A stretch of DNA of 32,051 bases, taken from contig BFEA01000011.1 of the NCBI GenBank assembly GCA_003427395.1, positions 5,306,384 to 5,338,434 of the forward strand, in the 5' to 3' direction. Position 1 is the first letter of the stretch, and every line of letters starts with the position of its first letter. Shown here piece by piece: positions 9,214 through 18,019 of this stretch. Origin of the DNA: Chara braunii. Its lineage: Eukaryota; Streptophyta; Charophyceae; Charales; Characeae. The translations under genes were made by a program, and so were the position numbers. Under the pieces are notes generated by a model that had not been told where the DNA came from, searched no databases, and worked only from the letters and a program-made list of their open reading frames with translations.

Positions 9214-10017
9214 CTGGATGGGTTTGTGATCCAGTCCTTTGAAGGCTGCAGATGGGAGGATTTTGGCCTCTTTGACTGTCCCGAGTAGGCTCTCGGATAT
9301 GAGGAAGAAGTCAATCCTGGACAGTGAAGTCCGGTTGGCTTGGTTCCTCCTTATTCGGGAAAAACTTTCTTGTCCGGGTGCAGTGCCCTGAGGGGTTCGC
9401 AGAGTTCGAATTCGATCATCAGGTTTCGAATCCGGGTGCCCGCTCTTGTGGGTCCCATTAGTATCGTACTTGAGACCCGGTCCATGTTTGGGTCCAGGGT
9501 TGTGTTCCAGTCCCCTGCGATGATTATTGGCTGGGGGTTGGGGATGAGGGGTTTGATGTTCTCAAAGAAAACAGTCTATCAGATTCCGTGTTTGGTGCGT
9601 AGAGGTTGAGAATTCGCAGATCCTCTCCTTGCCATTTGATGTCCACCCACGACCATCTGCCTTCCTCGTTGTCCCCCTCGCTTTTTAGGATCTGACCTTC
9701 GGTCAGGATTCTGGATGTTTTCGGAATCAGTATCGCTGTCCCCCTGCTGTGCATCTCCCTATCGATCTCTCCATCCTCTGTTGTATCCTCGGGTGACTGT
9801 TCAGGCTGGATAGATGGGTTTCTTGGAGGAGTATGAGGTCGGGTTTGGGGATGTCCTTCCCCACCAGACCTGTCCGGATGTCTCTGAACTTGTCTTCGTC
9901 GGACAGGATGTTCCCCAGGCCGTTGATGTTCCAGCTGATTATCTGGAGTCCTTTAGTGTGCCAGTTTATCCTGGGTGGGCTGCCTTGCCCGTGTTTGATT
10001 GCTGTGGCACTCTGCAT
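9214..10017 (-). pseudogene. LINE-1 APE-type endonuclease (frameshifted)
   Basis: All main APE/EEP motifs are visible across at least three frames. In sense order they are ISWNINGLG and LILLQETHL (in 9727-10017), RWSWVDIKW and RILNLYAPN (in 9524-9754), IIIAGDWNTTLDP (near 9490-9535), SRIDFFLIS (near 9280-9320) and LDHKPI (near 9215-9235). The enzyme nicks the target DNA to prime reverse transcription. The motif order and spacing are normal, so decay is recent or partly due to indel errors. The ORF start (ATG at 10017) is the first codon after the A-rich run. Confidence 0.85.
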
Positions 10018-10146
10018 TGCTACTTATTCTTTTTTTTTTTTTTTTTTTTTTTTTTTCCCTCTTTCCTGTTTTTCTTTGGTCCTTGGTGTTGTGTTTTCAT
10101 TTTTGTTTGTGAGGTGAGGTTCTCTTACTACAGCGGTGATTTATTC

Positions 10147-10163
10147 AGAGTAGAAGTGTTTCT
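10147..10163. repeat. Target-site duplication of the LINE, right copy
   Basis: AGAGTAGAAGTGTTTCT, identical to 5376-5392. It marks the exact 5' junction of LINE-1. Confidence 0.92.
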
Positions 10164-10267
10164 AGTCGGATGAATTTGGAGAATTTTGGACGTAGTGGTC
10201 CGCTCGTTCATCATTGTGGCAGCTTGTTAACCGCTGCGAGTTTCGGAGGTACTGGTGGTTTGCCCTT

Positions 10268-10478
10268 AATCTGAGCTATCTTTCTGTGCAGTAGTCATTC
10301 CCCCTCGAAGAGTTTTTTGATTCCTGCTCATTTATGGAGGTTTTTGGCTCTTTGTCAATCTATTCCAATGCTGTTTTCTTATCTCCATCTCCACCGTCTC
10401 CCAGGCTTCGCCCACGAGTCCTTGAGAGGGGTCTTTTTTCTCCCTGTTGAATCCCTACATTCTCTCCAAATTCCCCAT
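10268..10478 (+). repeat. Diverged direct repeat R1, right copy
   Basis: Partner of 5055-5268. Shared blocks include GAGCTATCTTTC, ATCTATTCCAATGCTGTTTT, CAGGCTTCGCCC and GAGAGGGGTCTTTTTTCTC. Function unknown. Confidence 0.6.
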
Positions 10479-10494
10479 AGCACTGTCCTCCTGA

Positions 10495-10748
10495 TCATGT
10501 AGCCCCTTTTTTCTTCCCACAGCCAAGGACAGAGAGGGTACAATGGCACAAACTCGGTGAATGGAACGTAGTGGATAATACTGGATATGTGTCCATGTTC
10601 AGAAAAATATCATCATCTTCTTTTGGCCATCCCCTTGGGGTTCTATTGTAAGGACGTCTCCAACACAATGGATTTCTAAGAATTAGAACGTTGTGATCTA
10701 CCCTTCCTTTAGCAGGAGATGGATGCTCAATTGAAAAGACAGAGTATG
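10495..10748 (-). CDS. Probable calpain-type cysteine protease exon (partial)
   Basis: Minus-strand exon reading AYSVFSIEHP, VLILRNP, GWPKEDDDIFLNMDTYPVL and CHCTLSV. The order fits the end of a calpain catalytic domain: HAYSV (catalytic His), LRNPW (catalytic Asn in R-N-P), then DDGxFWM-x4-DF and the following x-C-x-L strand. With the acceptor AG at 10749-10750, the exon opens inside the Ala codon of HAYSV. The catalytic His would then be the last codon of the exon before, so its absence here is expected. The NPW Trp is replaced by Leu, and DDG is DDD. The frame ends at a TGA near 10495, or splices out near GGCT|GTGGGA. No other calpain exons are seen. The assignment rests on motif order only. 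Confidence 0.45.
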
Positions 10749-10916
10749 CTCTGAAGAGATTACAGAAGGATTTGAATGCTTTCAAATATGCTCACTTCTG
10801 TACTGCCCCAGAGACACCAGGAGCCAGGTTCGAGCTTCCACTGATGCGAACTTTCAAGTCGCTGCCAGTGACCACCTTTACTTGATACATGTATTGGTGG
10901 TTCTCTTGTGCACCAG

Positions 10917-10992
10917 ACATCTGATCATGTTGAATCAGTCCGGACTAATGCCTACCAAGCTTTGAAAGAAGCAGCCTCGCGAAGTGACTCAG
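10917..10992 (+). CDS. Candidate 76-nt internal exon, unknown protein
   Basis: Bounded by a pyrimidine-rich TTCTCTTGTGCACCAG acceptor (AG at 10915-10916) and a CAG|GTAAAT donor (GT at 10993). It encodes TSDHVESVRTNAYQALKEAA followed by SRSDS, an amphipathic helical composition typical of real coding sequence. Its strand is opposite to the calpain-like exon. No family is recognised and it may be chance. Confidence 0.25.
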
Positions 10993-11399
10993 GTAAATTC
11001 AGCGGTTGTATTTGCTACGTGTTCAGCCTCCTTTTTCACCCCGTCTTTCCCCGAAGTGCCAGCTCCTGATATGGTTTCCGTTCGTCGTCTATGATGATGT
11101 AAGAGCTTCAAATGTTGATGAAGTTGTCAGCTAGTCATCACTCGACTCCACATTTCCTCCAGGGAAGCTTCCTTCAGACTTCAGACATTGACATCACTCG
11201 ATAGGTGTGAACGCTTGGGTGTTCGAGTGTGCTTGAACTTGGTGGTCGGATGGGAGTGTAGTTAACAACTTACAAAATGAGAATTCTCTTTTGTGCATGC
11301 TGGCTTTCATTAATGCTATGTTGGGCTTTGGGTTTCCTTTCATGGTTGTATCATAGAATAATTATACTCCTTAAACTGCCAGTACTTCCGGAACGCTAT
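10993..11399. other. Unassigned region
   Basis: No recognisable gene, RNA or repeat. Confidence 0.4.
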
Positions 11400-11790
11400 G
11401 GCTGAACCGGTACCACCAAAGGCTTGACCATTTGAGGAGGCTCTAGCAGAACCTGTACCACTGGATCAAAAATCCGCCCGACCTTTTTGTTCATCAAATT
11501 TTCCCTGCCGCCTCAGGCCATGAGGTAGGGGATGAACCTTCCACTATACTGGCCAATTTGAAGCCTTTCGATAAACTGGAACGCTCTGATACGCTCTGAT
11601 AGTGGTCTGTTGGGTGATGAGAATCCCCCAAACCCCAATTTCTATGTGAACTCCTTTACCAGGCGTACTCAGATACATTTGATCATAGATGCTAGGTTGG
11701 CTGCCAAGGCATAACATCCTTTGAGAGCCTCTCGCAGCTCCTGTTTAGACTTTCTTCTCAGGACAGCCATGGCTGACCACTCCCGGTAGT
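11400..11790 (-). pseudogene. Decayed LINE fragment (thumb to zinc-knuckle segment)
   Basis: On the minus strand, REALKGCYALAANL and a following serine/aromatic stretch ending IGQYSGRFI align with RNTLKGCHALAESL and its downstream segment in LINE-1 at 6477-6971. In LINE order this segment should precede the zinc-knuckle tail, but that tail of LINE-2 sits on the other side at 11885-12230. It is therefore a rearranged or separate fragment. Several stops. Confidence 0.55.
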
Positions 11791-11794
11791 CACC

Positions 11795-11857
11795 CTGGGC
11801 CTAGTAACTGGCCTCTACAAGACCCTGGACTTGAAAAAAAAAAAAAAAAAAAAAAAA
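11795..11857 (+). mobile_element. Composite retroposon, short 3'-terminal fragment (copy E)
   Basis: CTAGTAACTGGCCTCTACAA, then GACCCTGGACTTG and a 24-nt poly(A) at 11834-11857. Matches the last 40-50 bp of the composite retroposon (see 27976-29473). Confidence 0.7.
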
Positions 11858-11884
11858 GGCAGACTTTCAGGTTTTCCGTAACCC

Positions 11885-13410
11885 AGAAATGTTTCACTGT
11901 CCGAATTGTGTGTCTTTCCAATGCAGGTGTTGTCCTTCAATAGCAGCCACTTTACCCCCTGCTAGCCAGTTGCGCAGAAATCATGATCTGAAACGATGTT
12001 CTTCCTCTGGCCTCTATTGTATGAGTGCCCATGTCTTTCTCCATTGCACTCTGATTTCAGCTTCTATCAGGTCTCTTGTGGATGCCCATACTCTTTCTCT
12101 GTTATTAGCACTTATTACGTGTAACATCCAGAGTAATGCTGCATCTTTCTTTCCAGATAACCCACAATGTTGCCTTTCGGATGAGACCAATCCACAACCC
12201 CAGGCTTTGTAAAATTTGTGGGGTTGAAGTTAATGGAGAAAGAACAATGGCAACAGTTCACACAATCGGAGGGAAAAGAAATGAGAAGTGACGCAAACAC
12301 TACGTGCTCATTTCATTCAAAAACGCCGCTAAAAAATGGTATGTGTCCCTCTATGTGTTTCATCCCAGGCATACCTCCGGGAGTAATCAGGAGGCAAAAA
12401 CTGTGAGGGGGCTGCCACTTCGGTGATGCAGGGTTGTTTACCCAGGTCGCCTGTCCACATGAAGCACCTGACCCTTTTTTTGGTAAGTTCTTGCAGTGCC
12501 TCGTCCAGTGCCGACCATATGGAGGTCATGCACCAGAGCATCGAGAGAACTGCCGTAGTTGTGATCAGGACCCTACCCTTTAACTTTTCTGCACAGTGCT
12601 ATAGGCTGGGCCTTGGCCACAAAGTTTTTGCCCATGCCTGGCAAGGTTCCGTCTTTGTTGATCATGATGCTTAGATACCGTGGTGACTCCTCCCCCATAG
12701 TCCACGCAATTTGTTCGGGTATGCTCTCTGGTTGAGCGGGGTGTCCTCGGCTGGCCACCAGCCTGTGAGTTAGACTACTAGACCCACATTTCTAATGCCA
12801 GCCTAAAAGTTCGTGCCGCTCCGACTATTGCATGAAGTTACGAATTAGGTGCGCCAATGAGAACTGTCAAATCGGAAGGTTGGGGCTCTTGGGGGGACCA
12901 AGGGTCGCCTTGGAACATTGATGTAGAGAATGAGAACTGTCAAATCGGAAGGTTGGGGCCCTTGGGGGGACCAAGGGTCGCCGTGGGACATTGATGTAGA
13001 GATTCACTTGTGCCTTACCGGATGTGCATTGTTATAAAGAATTCTCATCCATTTTCTGAAGTTCATCACGACTCTCATTTTTCCTATGCAGCCATGAAGA
13101 AAGTCCCAGTTCACCTGATCGTAAGCCTTTTCACAATCAAAGAACAGAATAACCGCTTGCTTTATCTCATCTACAGTCATTTGCAGACCTCGTCTAGTGG
13201 CAGTTGCATCATCTGGGATGTATCCCCCAGAGATAGTGTCAGCTTGGTCTAGGTGGAAGCGTTTGTCTGTTAGGCTCAACAAGATTCGGTTTCCCATGAC
13301 CTTCACTTGGATTTCATAGGGCACCATGAGGAGTGAGATTGGTATGCAGTTCCTTAGGTCATCTCATTAGCCCTTTTTGTGGAGAGAAACAATAGTAGAG
13401 CTCAGAAAAA
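11885..13410 (-). pseudogene. Second L1-like LINE (LINE-2), decayed and internally deleted
   Basis: Same family as LINE-1. In sense order: STIVSLHKKG and PISLLMVPYEI near 13400-13330; motif A ILFFDCEKAYDQVNWDFLHG in 13004-13327; the FLG-like box IMINKDGTLPGMGKNFVAKA in 12573-12758; VRCFMWTGDLGKQPCI in 12329-12541; then, after a deletion of the region before the zinc knuckle, RKATLWVIWKERC and NWLAGGKVAAIEG near 12230-11900. The catalytic A-D-D segment is replaced by a 73-bp tandem duplication. The endonuclease is gone: the 5' side is lost where the inverted-repeat element at 13477 begins. Inactive. Confidence 0.8.
12858..13003. repeat. 73-bp tandem duplication inside LINE-2
   Basis: Two copies (starts 12858 and 12931), each with TGAGAACTGTCAAATCGG, GGGGGGACCAAGGGTCGCC and CATTGATGTAGAGA, differing at a few positions. 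It covers the RT catalytic region and destroys the A-D-D motif. Confidence 0.9.
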
Positions 13411-13476
13411 AAAGTATGTTTTTCATCCTGGTAGATGTGTTATAACTTATACGCCGTTTTCGTGAAAGAACTCTTA

Positions 13477-13971
13477 GGGGCTCGCCACACAGCAAAATCG
13501 ATGCAGTATCTTTGCCACACAGGCTTTCGAAACAAGTGTCATCGAAAAAGTTTCGAAAGGTGTCAGATAGTTCCGCGTCGAAAGTCGTTTCGAAGGAGCA
13601 CGATTCTCCCACCTGTCACGAGCGTTTCTTCAAAAGCCCAAGAATGGTCTTGTGAAAAGTCCCACTCGAAACGGCCTATTGGCAAAAAAAAAAGAAGAAA
13701 AAAAAGGGGGCGATTAGAAAGGGCCTGGCTCCACTACTCTCGATATGCACAAAAGACAAAAATCATGGTGGTGTATCTTTCCATGTTCTATGCAAATATT
13801 CACACACGTCGAGAGTAGTGGAGCGAGGCCCTAATGTGCATATCGAAAGGCCTCAATGTTTCGAAAGTCTGTGTGGCGCAGGGGGGGGTTCCTTTCGACG
13901 AGCGCCCTTTCGAATGAAGTCTGACACCTTTCGGAAAATGCCTTCATTCGAAAGGATGTGTGGCGAGCCCC
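13477..13971. mobile_element. Non-autonomous DNA element with 14-bp terminal inverted repeats
   Basis: Perfect terminal inverted repeat GGGGCTCGCCACAC (13477-13490) and GTGTGGCGAGCCCC (13958-13971), flanked on both sides by TTA (13474-13476, 13972-13974). A 3-bp TTA duplication fits the PIF/Harbinger superfamily. The interior is rich in TTTCGAAA-like words and has no transposase. It contains a second inverted-repeat element at 13721-13831 and sits at the broken edge of LINE-2. Confidence 0.7.
13721..13831. mobile_element. Short inverted-repeat element nested in the 495-bp element (copy 2)
   Basis: Left arm GGGCCTGGCTCCACTACTCT plus CGA (13721-13743) and right arm TCGAGAGTAGTGGAGCGAGG plus CCC (13809-13831) match at 22 of 23 positions around a 65-bp centre. 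The same terminal word occurs at 4006-4123. No clean target-site duplication is seen. Confidence 0.65.
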
Positions 13972-14214
13972 TTATTCATCTGTTTTCTCTCAGTTTACAA
14001 AAATCCAAAACCAGCCCCCCCAAAAAAGTTTTGATCAATCAAGCAAGTTTCATAAAGCACACAATAGACTATTGTAATATTCTGTTATGCAATATTCTTT
14101 TTACATGCAAAAATGAAATTTGATCTGGCTTCAACTTTGATAGGCTTTGCTTGTCAAAAAGAGAGTTATGTTTGCTTCACGCCCGGTCGTTACTTTTATT
14201 CTGCTTTGCAATCT

Positions 14215-14390
14215 TTTTGTTTTTTTCACAAAAACAGAGCTCCTCCTTTCTATTGGTCAGGAGCAACACCTGCTGGAAAAAAAAGCGGGTCCAGCATCCC
14301 TGATAAGAACATTACCCACTCACAATGCTTCCCCTGCATTACGGCCCAGGGAAACCAACCTGACAGCATTGACTGCAACCTTTTCTTTTC
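14215..14390 (-). mobile_element. Short retroposon sharing a LINE 3' end (copy 3)
   Basis: In the minus sense: GCAGTCAATGCTGTCAGG, GGGATGCTGGACCCGC, CCAGCAGGTGTTGCTCCTGA and CCAATAGAAAGGAG, ending in the A-rich TGAAAAAAACAAAAAG. Same order of blocks as 1225-1403. Confidence 0.75.
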
Positions 14391-14400
14391 TTTTTTTGGA

Positions 14401-14490
14401 TTGCAATCTTCAGTATCTAGTCAAGCAATTGCAATCTTCAGTATCTAGTCAAGCAATTGCAATCTTCACTATCTACTATCTAGTCAAGCA
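14401..14490. repeat. 28-bp tandem repeat, three copies
   Basis: TTGCAATCTTCAGTATCTAG plus TCAAGCAA starts at 14401, 14429 and 14457. The third copy carries a small internal ACTATCT expansion. Confidence 0.9.
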
Positions 14491-16090
14491 AAAACTCATA
14501 CAGTGATTAGGCCGTTGAAATTAGCTTCTGTTTATCAGAGTGCTTCTTTGATTGCACAAAAATAATAAAATATACAACAAATTGGAACCAACAGCATCAT
14601 TTGTCAAATACATAATGATCCATCTCCACATTAAAAAAAAAAAAAATTGCAACTATGTGAAAATGATCACATTAGTTGTTCAGGTTGAAACAGTGGTGCA
14701 GAGATTGCTAAGAGTGAATGCAAAAAATATGGTCAGCCCTCCTCCCTTCCATCCATCTTGGAAAAAGTGCAGTAGGTCTTGCCCTAGGACTGACGAAAAA
14801 TAGACCCATAGGGCCAGAACTCTTTAGTCAAGTTCAACCTTCAAAGACAAACACATAAAAAAGTACTCCCTTCACAGTTCAAAGTTCAAACAGATAACCT
14901 CAAAGCAACAAGAGGCCCAAAAACATCTGTGTACATCCAAAAGACCTACCATTTTTTGCTGAGTAAGAAAAAAATGGAAAGCAAATGGGAATTGCAGAGT
15001 ACACCTTCTAAACTTCTAAAGACTTAAATCCACACCTCAACGCATCTCGAAAATTCCATCGCCTAAAGGCCGATTCAGAATTGCATTACAGTCTTTCCAG
15101 TTTCCCTCAATAGTCACATCCATGATCCATATGATTACCAGTATGACACCATCCTTCCCATCCTTTGTCAACAGCAAGAAAACAATCACCACTACAGACT
15201 TGCCTACTTCCTCAACTGCCTTACTGCCATCACCCTTATAGTGCCTCAACTCAACTCTGCAATGGACATGAAGGCCCACGAAGTGATACGCATACGCATA
15301 TGTCGACGTGGAGTTCCGCTTGCTGTTTGGGTGAGCTATTTGAGGAGGTTTGCATCTAGACTGCCAACACTGGAGAGGAGGCCGTCAACCTTGCCCCCTC
15401 TGCTCTACATTAACCAAAGCTGCCCGAAGATATCCAGACTGTCACACACACTGGACTCATTTGTCGTGAGCCATTGATCCTCCCCCCGACATACAGCCGA
15501 AGAGAATGACAAAAGAAGGAGAAGAAGACAAAAGGGTGAGAACAATATCTCCAAACTGGCAATGTATGTCATGGGAGAGTACTTCTTATGCATTTTCTCT
15601 CCCCTCCCGTCTCTCTCAGACTTGACTGTTCACTTCGGGGATTCTTCTCTGCTGATGATCTTCTTGATTCCTCCATTTGTATGTGTGATAGACTGCCATT
15701 TTAGTCTTTCACTGTGCTTGATTCACTGTAGCTATTTCCTGTGTTTTTCATTCTAGATTTTTGCTCTTCGGAGATATCTTTATTTGGTGAGTGGACACCT
15801 GTAGCGATCACTGATCGGGGTCTTGCCCCAGATGTAATCGGTCGCCACAGTGCTTAAGTATATGGTGACATGATACTATGCTATTGATATCTGCTGCAGT
15901 TTTTACAACAGAACAGCCGGTTGTTCGCTTCCTAAGGTCTCCTTCAACCTCCACTTCAGCAGTGCATGCCTTAGTGCCCGTTGGCGACATGCGCAATTCA
16001 GCAAAGTGTTCATGAACTTAGGATACAATTTCATTATGAATGAGAAACTCGTTTGATTGGCGGAAAATGCACCGAAAACCTCTGGATGGC
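14491..16090. other. Unassigned region, possibly intronic
   Basis: AT-rich to moderate composition. A minus-strand frame at 15037-15279 (TKDGKDGVILVIIWIMDVTI) is coding-like but unrecognised. The stretch from about 15800 lies upstream of the armadillo-like exon and may be its intron. Nothing else is recognised. Confidence 0.35.
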
Positions 16091-16138
16091 CATTAAGTTT
16101 GCAGCTTTTCTGTTTGCTCAAATCAATCTCTGGAACCA

Positions 16139-16386
16139 ATGGCTGATACAGTACGCCAGGCGCTGATAGGAATGAGTGGTGTTCTCCGACTACTTGTAAA
16201 GAACAGCACCAAGGAGGAGCCTGTAAATACAATCTTAGCGCTTCAAATTGTTTGCAAATGCATACCCAAAGCAACCAGCATCGATGACCTTCTAACTGGA
16301 CGAGGTATTCGAAGAGCCCTCCGATTGATTAAGCGCTCAAAGCCATCCGTCCAGGAGATTGGGTGCCAGTTCCTCTGTCTTCTATG
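16139..16386 (+). CDS. Exon of an armadillo/HEAT-like helical-repeat protein (partial)
   Basis: Encodes about 83 residues: TVRQALIGMSGVLRLLVKNS, EEPVNTILALQIVCKC, IRRALRLIKRSKPSVQEIGC and QFLCLLW. The leucine/alanine-rich helical pairs, with G-V-L-R-L-L and a following P-x-x-x-x-x-A-L-x-x-x-C block, look like armadillo or HEAT repeats, but I cannot name the protein. A strong donor follows, TATG|GTGAGC with GT at 16387-16388, so the TGA that appears to end the frame lies in the intron. The 5' boundary is unclear: the ATG at 16139 could be a start, or the frame could open earlier (from about 16097) after an intron. The intron begins directly with the CT microsatellite. Confidence 0.5.
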
Positions 16387-16389
16387 GTG

Positions 16390-16453
<64 letters not shown>

Positions 16454-16522
16454 NNNNNNNNNNNNNNNNNNNNNNNNNNNNNNNNNNNNNNTGTGTGTGT
16501 GTGTGTGTGTGTGTCTCTCTCT

Positions 16523-16558
<36 letters not shown>

Positions 16559-16564
16559 CACAAA

Positions 16565-16610
<46 letters not shown>

Positions 16611-16615
16611 CACAA
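16386..16615. repeat. Compound (CT)n-gap-(TG)n microsatellite
   Basis: A CT run to 16453, an N gap at 16454-16491, then TG, CT and TG runs. The unit TGAATCACAAAATAT occurs twice (near 16553 and 16607) between TG blocks. It lies just inside the intron after the armadillo-like exon. Confidence 0.95.
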
Positions 16616-16870
16616 AATATATGCATATTTTTTTTTATGATTTCTGTTCAGAGTTTAGGCCCAGACGTACGGAATCCATACTACTGTGGAAGCGCCCGTG
16701 AACCAAGGGCATTGATAAGTCCCGCCTGTGTGAGCGGGTAAGAGTACCAGCGGGGGTTACGAGAATTGCCGTGTCCGTGGGTGTTGTGTGTGGTGTGTGT
16801 TGAGTTGGACACTACAGCCTTGCAGGGGTGGGGTGGATATCACAACCGGTATGATTCCACTTTTGAACAC

Positions 16871-16945
16871 CGTGTCCTGGCTGTAGTGGTTAAGAGACTT
16901 GGCTCTTGAGGCCGAAGTCGCCGGTTCGAATCTGTGCTTGCACGG
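16871..16945 (+). ncRNA. tRNA-like pseudogene / SINE promoter module (array unit 1)
   Basis: A-box-like TGGCTGTAGTGG, a 5-bp anticodon stem TTGGC/GCCGA around a 7-nt loop TCTTGAG, and B box GGTTCGAATC. The acceptor ends CGTGT/GCACG pair. Position 33 is C instead of T and the T-stem has mismatches, so it is not a sound tRNA. It most likely serves, or once served, as an internal Pol III promoter. Confidence 0.55.
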
Positions 16946-17071
16946 AGGAGGACTTAGGCCCAGACGTACGGAATCCATACTACTGTGGAAGCGCCCGTGA
17001 ACGGCGGGCATTGATAAGTCCCGCCTGTGTGAGCGGGTAAGAGTACCAGCGGGGGTTACGTGCTGACTACA

Positions 17072-17250
17072 GAGCGAAGTGTACGAGAATTGCCGTGTCC
17101 GTGGGTGTTGTGTGTGGTGTGTGTTGAGTTGGACACTACAGCCTTGCAGGGGTGGGGTGGNGAGCGAAGTGTACGAGAATTGCCGTGTCCGTGGGTGTTG
17201 TGTGTGGTGTGTGTTGAGTTGGACACTACAGCCTTGCAGGGGTGGGGTGG
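17072..17250. other. 89-bp exact duplication around a single N (assembly artefact)
   Basis: Bases 17072-17160 and 17162-17250 are identical and separated by one N at 17161. This is the pattern left when two contigs that overlap are joined without merging the overlap. Confidence 0.85.
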
Positions 17251-17292
17251 ATATCATCATATCATGACCGGTATGATTCCACTTTTGAACAC

Positions 17293-17367
17293 CGTGTCCT
17301 GGCTGTAGTGGTTAAGAGACTTGGCTCTTGAGGCCGAAGGCGCCGGTTCGAATCTGGGCTTGCACGG
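17293..17367 (+). ncRNA. tRNA-like pseudogene / SINE promoter module (array unit 2)
   Basis: Nearly identical to 16871-16945 with GAAGGCGCC in place of GAAGTCGCC and CTGGGC in place of CTGTGC, which improves the T-stem. Same C33 defect. Confidence 0.55.
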
Positions 17368-17406
17368 AGGAGGACTTAGGCCCAGACGTACGGAATCCAT
17401 ACTACT

Positions 17407-18019
17407 ATAGGGTGCACGGTATTCAATCCCTTTGCAAATTCTACCCAAATATTCAAACCTACCTGTCTTATTGTAGACATGGTTCACCCACGAGTTTGAC
17501 CAGTTTGGGACACCATGTTGTTCCTTCATATCCTGCTTTTTTTCCTCTGTCCCATTGCCCGTTGTGCATGATGATTTGATAGTATTTGATACCCATTACG
17601 GGTACAACCTTGTTCAGGCTGTGGGGGACCAGACACCATGGAAACAGGCCATACCCTGCTGATGACAATGCCAATCTTAGTCTCCACGTAGGACCATCCC
17701 TCGTCTTCTCATCCTCCTCGTGCTCCTACAGACCCAAGTTCAAAGCCAGGCACAACAAAGGGTGCCCTCACCTCCTAGAGGCACAGCAGGAATGTACCTC
17801 CTGCACAAACGCGAGGAGGTGCATTCCGCATGCCTCCACGAGGACTCCAGCTCTCAAAAATCCAGGGGCACCCCCCAACCGCCCGTTGCTGGCTCACAAA
17901 AAGTTGTATGGTGTTTCCTCCTCACGAACTGCTGAAGTACAGACCCAGGTTCAAATCCAGATACAACGGGGAAGGGGCAGGCTGGTTACACAATCAGGAA
18001 CCTCAACCCACTACTCACC
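17407..18019. other. Unassigned region with two tRNA B-box-like words
   Basis: CTACAGACCCAAGTTCAAAG (near 17726) and GTACAGACCCAGGTTCAAAT (near 17938) resemble tRNA 3' halves. No complete cloverleaf is formed. A minus-strand frame at 17468-17674 (PVMGIKYYQIIMHNGQWDRG) is unrecognised. Confidence 0.3.

Larger units (their letters stand above)
5393..10146 (-). mobile_element. L1-like LINE (LINE-1), near full-length, no ORF1 visible
   Basis: A non-LTR retrotransposon about 4.75 kb long, bounded by a perfect 17-bp duplication and ending in poly(A) (T run 5392-5405). In sense order it encodes an APE-type endonuclease, a linker, reverse transcriptase, thumb/connection and a C-terminal CCHC zinc knuckle, the layout of the plant L1 ORF2 product. 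No ORF1 (gag-like RNA-binding protein) is present. The endonuclease starts only about 130 bp inside the 5' end, after an A-rich run (T run 10029-10056). The copy is therefore either 5'-truncated or belongs to an ORF1-less lineage. Frameshifts, stops and a patch of ambiguous bases show it is inactive in this assembly. Confidence 0.92.
16655..17406 (+). repeat. Tandem array of ~300-330-bp units with a tRNA-like module
   Basis: Units begin with TTAGGCCCAGACGTACGG at about 16655, 16953 and 17376 (the last truncated). Each full unit continues through GATAAGTCCCGCCTGTGTGA, GAATTGCCGTGTCCGTGG, TTGGACACTACAGCCTTGCA and GGTATGATTCCACTTTTGAA to a tRNA-like module. The apparent length of unit 2 is inflated by a 90-bp assembly artefact at 17161. 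Unit 1 lacks a 23-bp piece (GTGCTGACTACAGAGCGAAG...) that is present in unit 2. Confidence 0.85.

Noticed and set aside
12858-14490. CRISPR-like or other spaced repeat array
   Set aside because: The repeats are plain tandem duplications (73 bp and 28 bp) without spacers, in a eukaryotic context.
15037-15279. 80-codon minus-strand ORF with TKDGKDGVILVIIWIMDVTI
   Set aside because: Coding-like composition, but no family is recognised, no splice sites are convincing and it is short. Listed only as part of an unassigned region.
16329-16613. ORFs on both strands of low-complexity His/Thr, Arg/Glu, Ser/Leu or Cys/Val repeats
   Set aside because: These are translations of the CT/TG microsatellites and the N gap, not genes.
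17293-17367. Possible functional tRNA gene
   Set aside because: C at position 33, T-stem mismatch and tandem repetition within a longer unit point to a tRNA-derived repeat, not a working tRNA.
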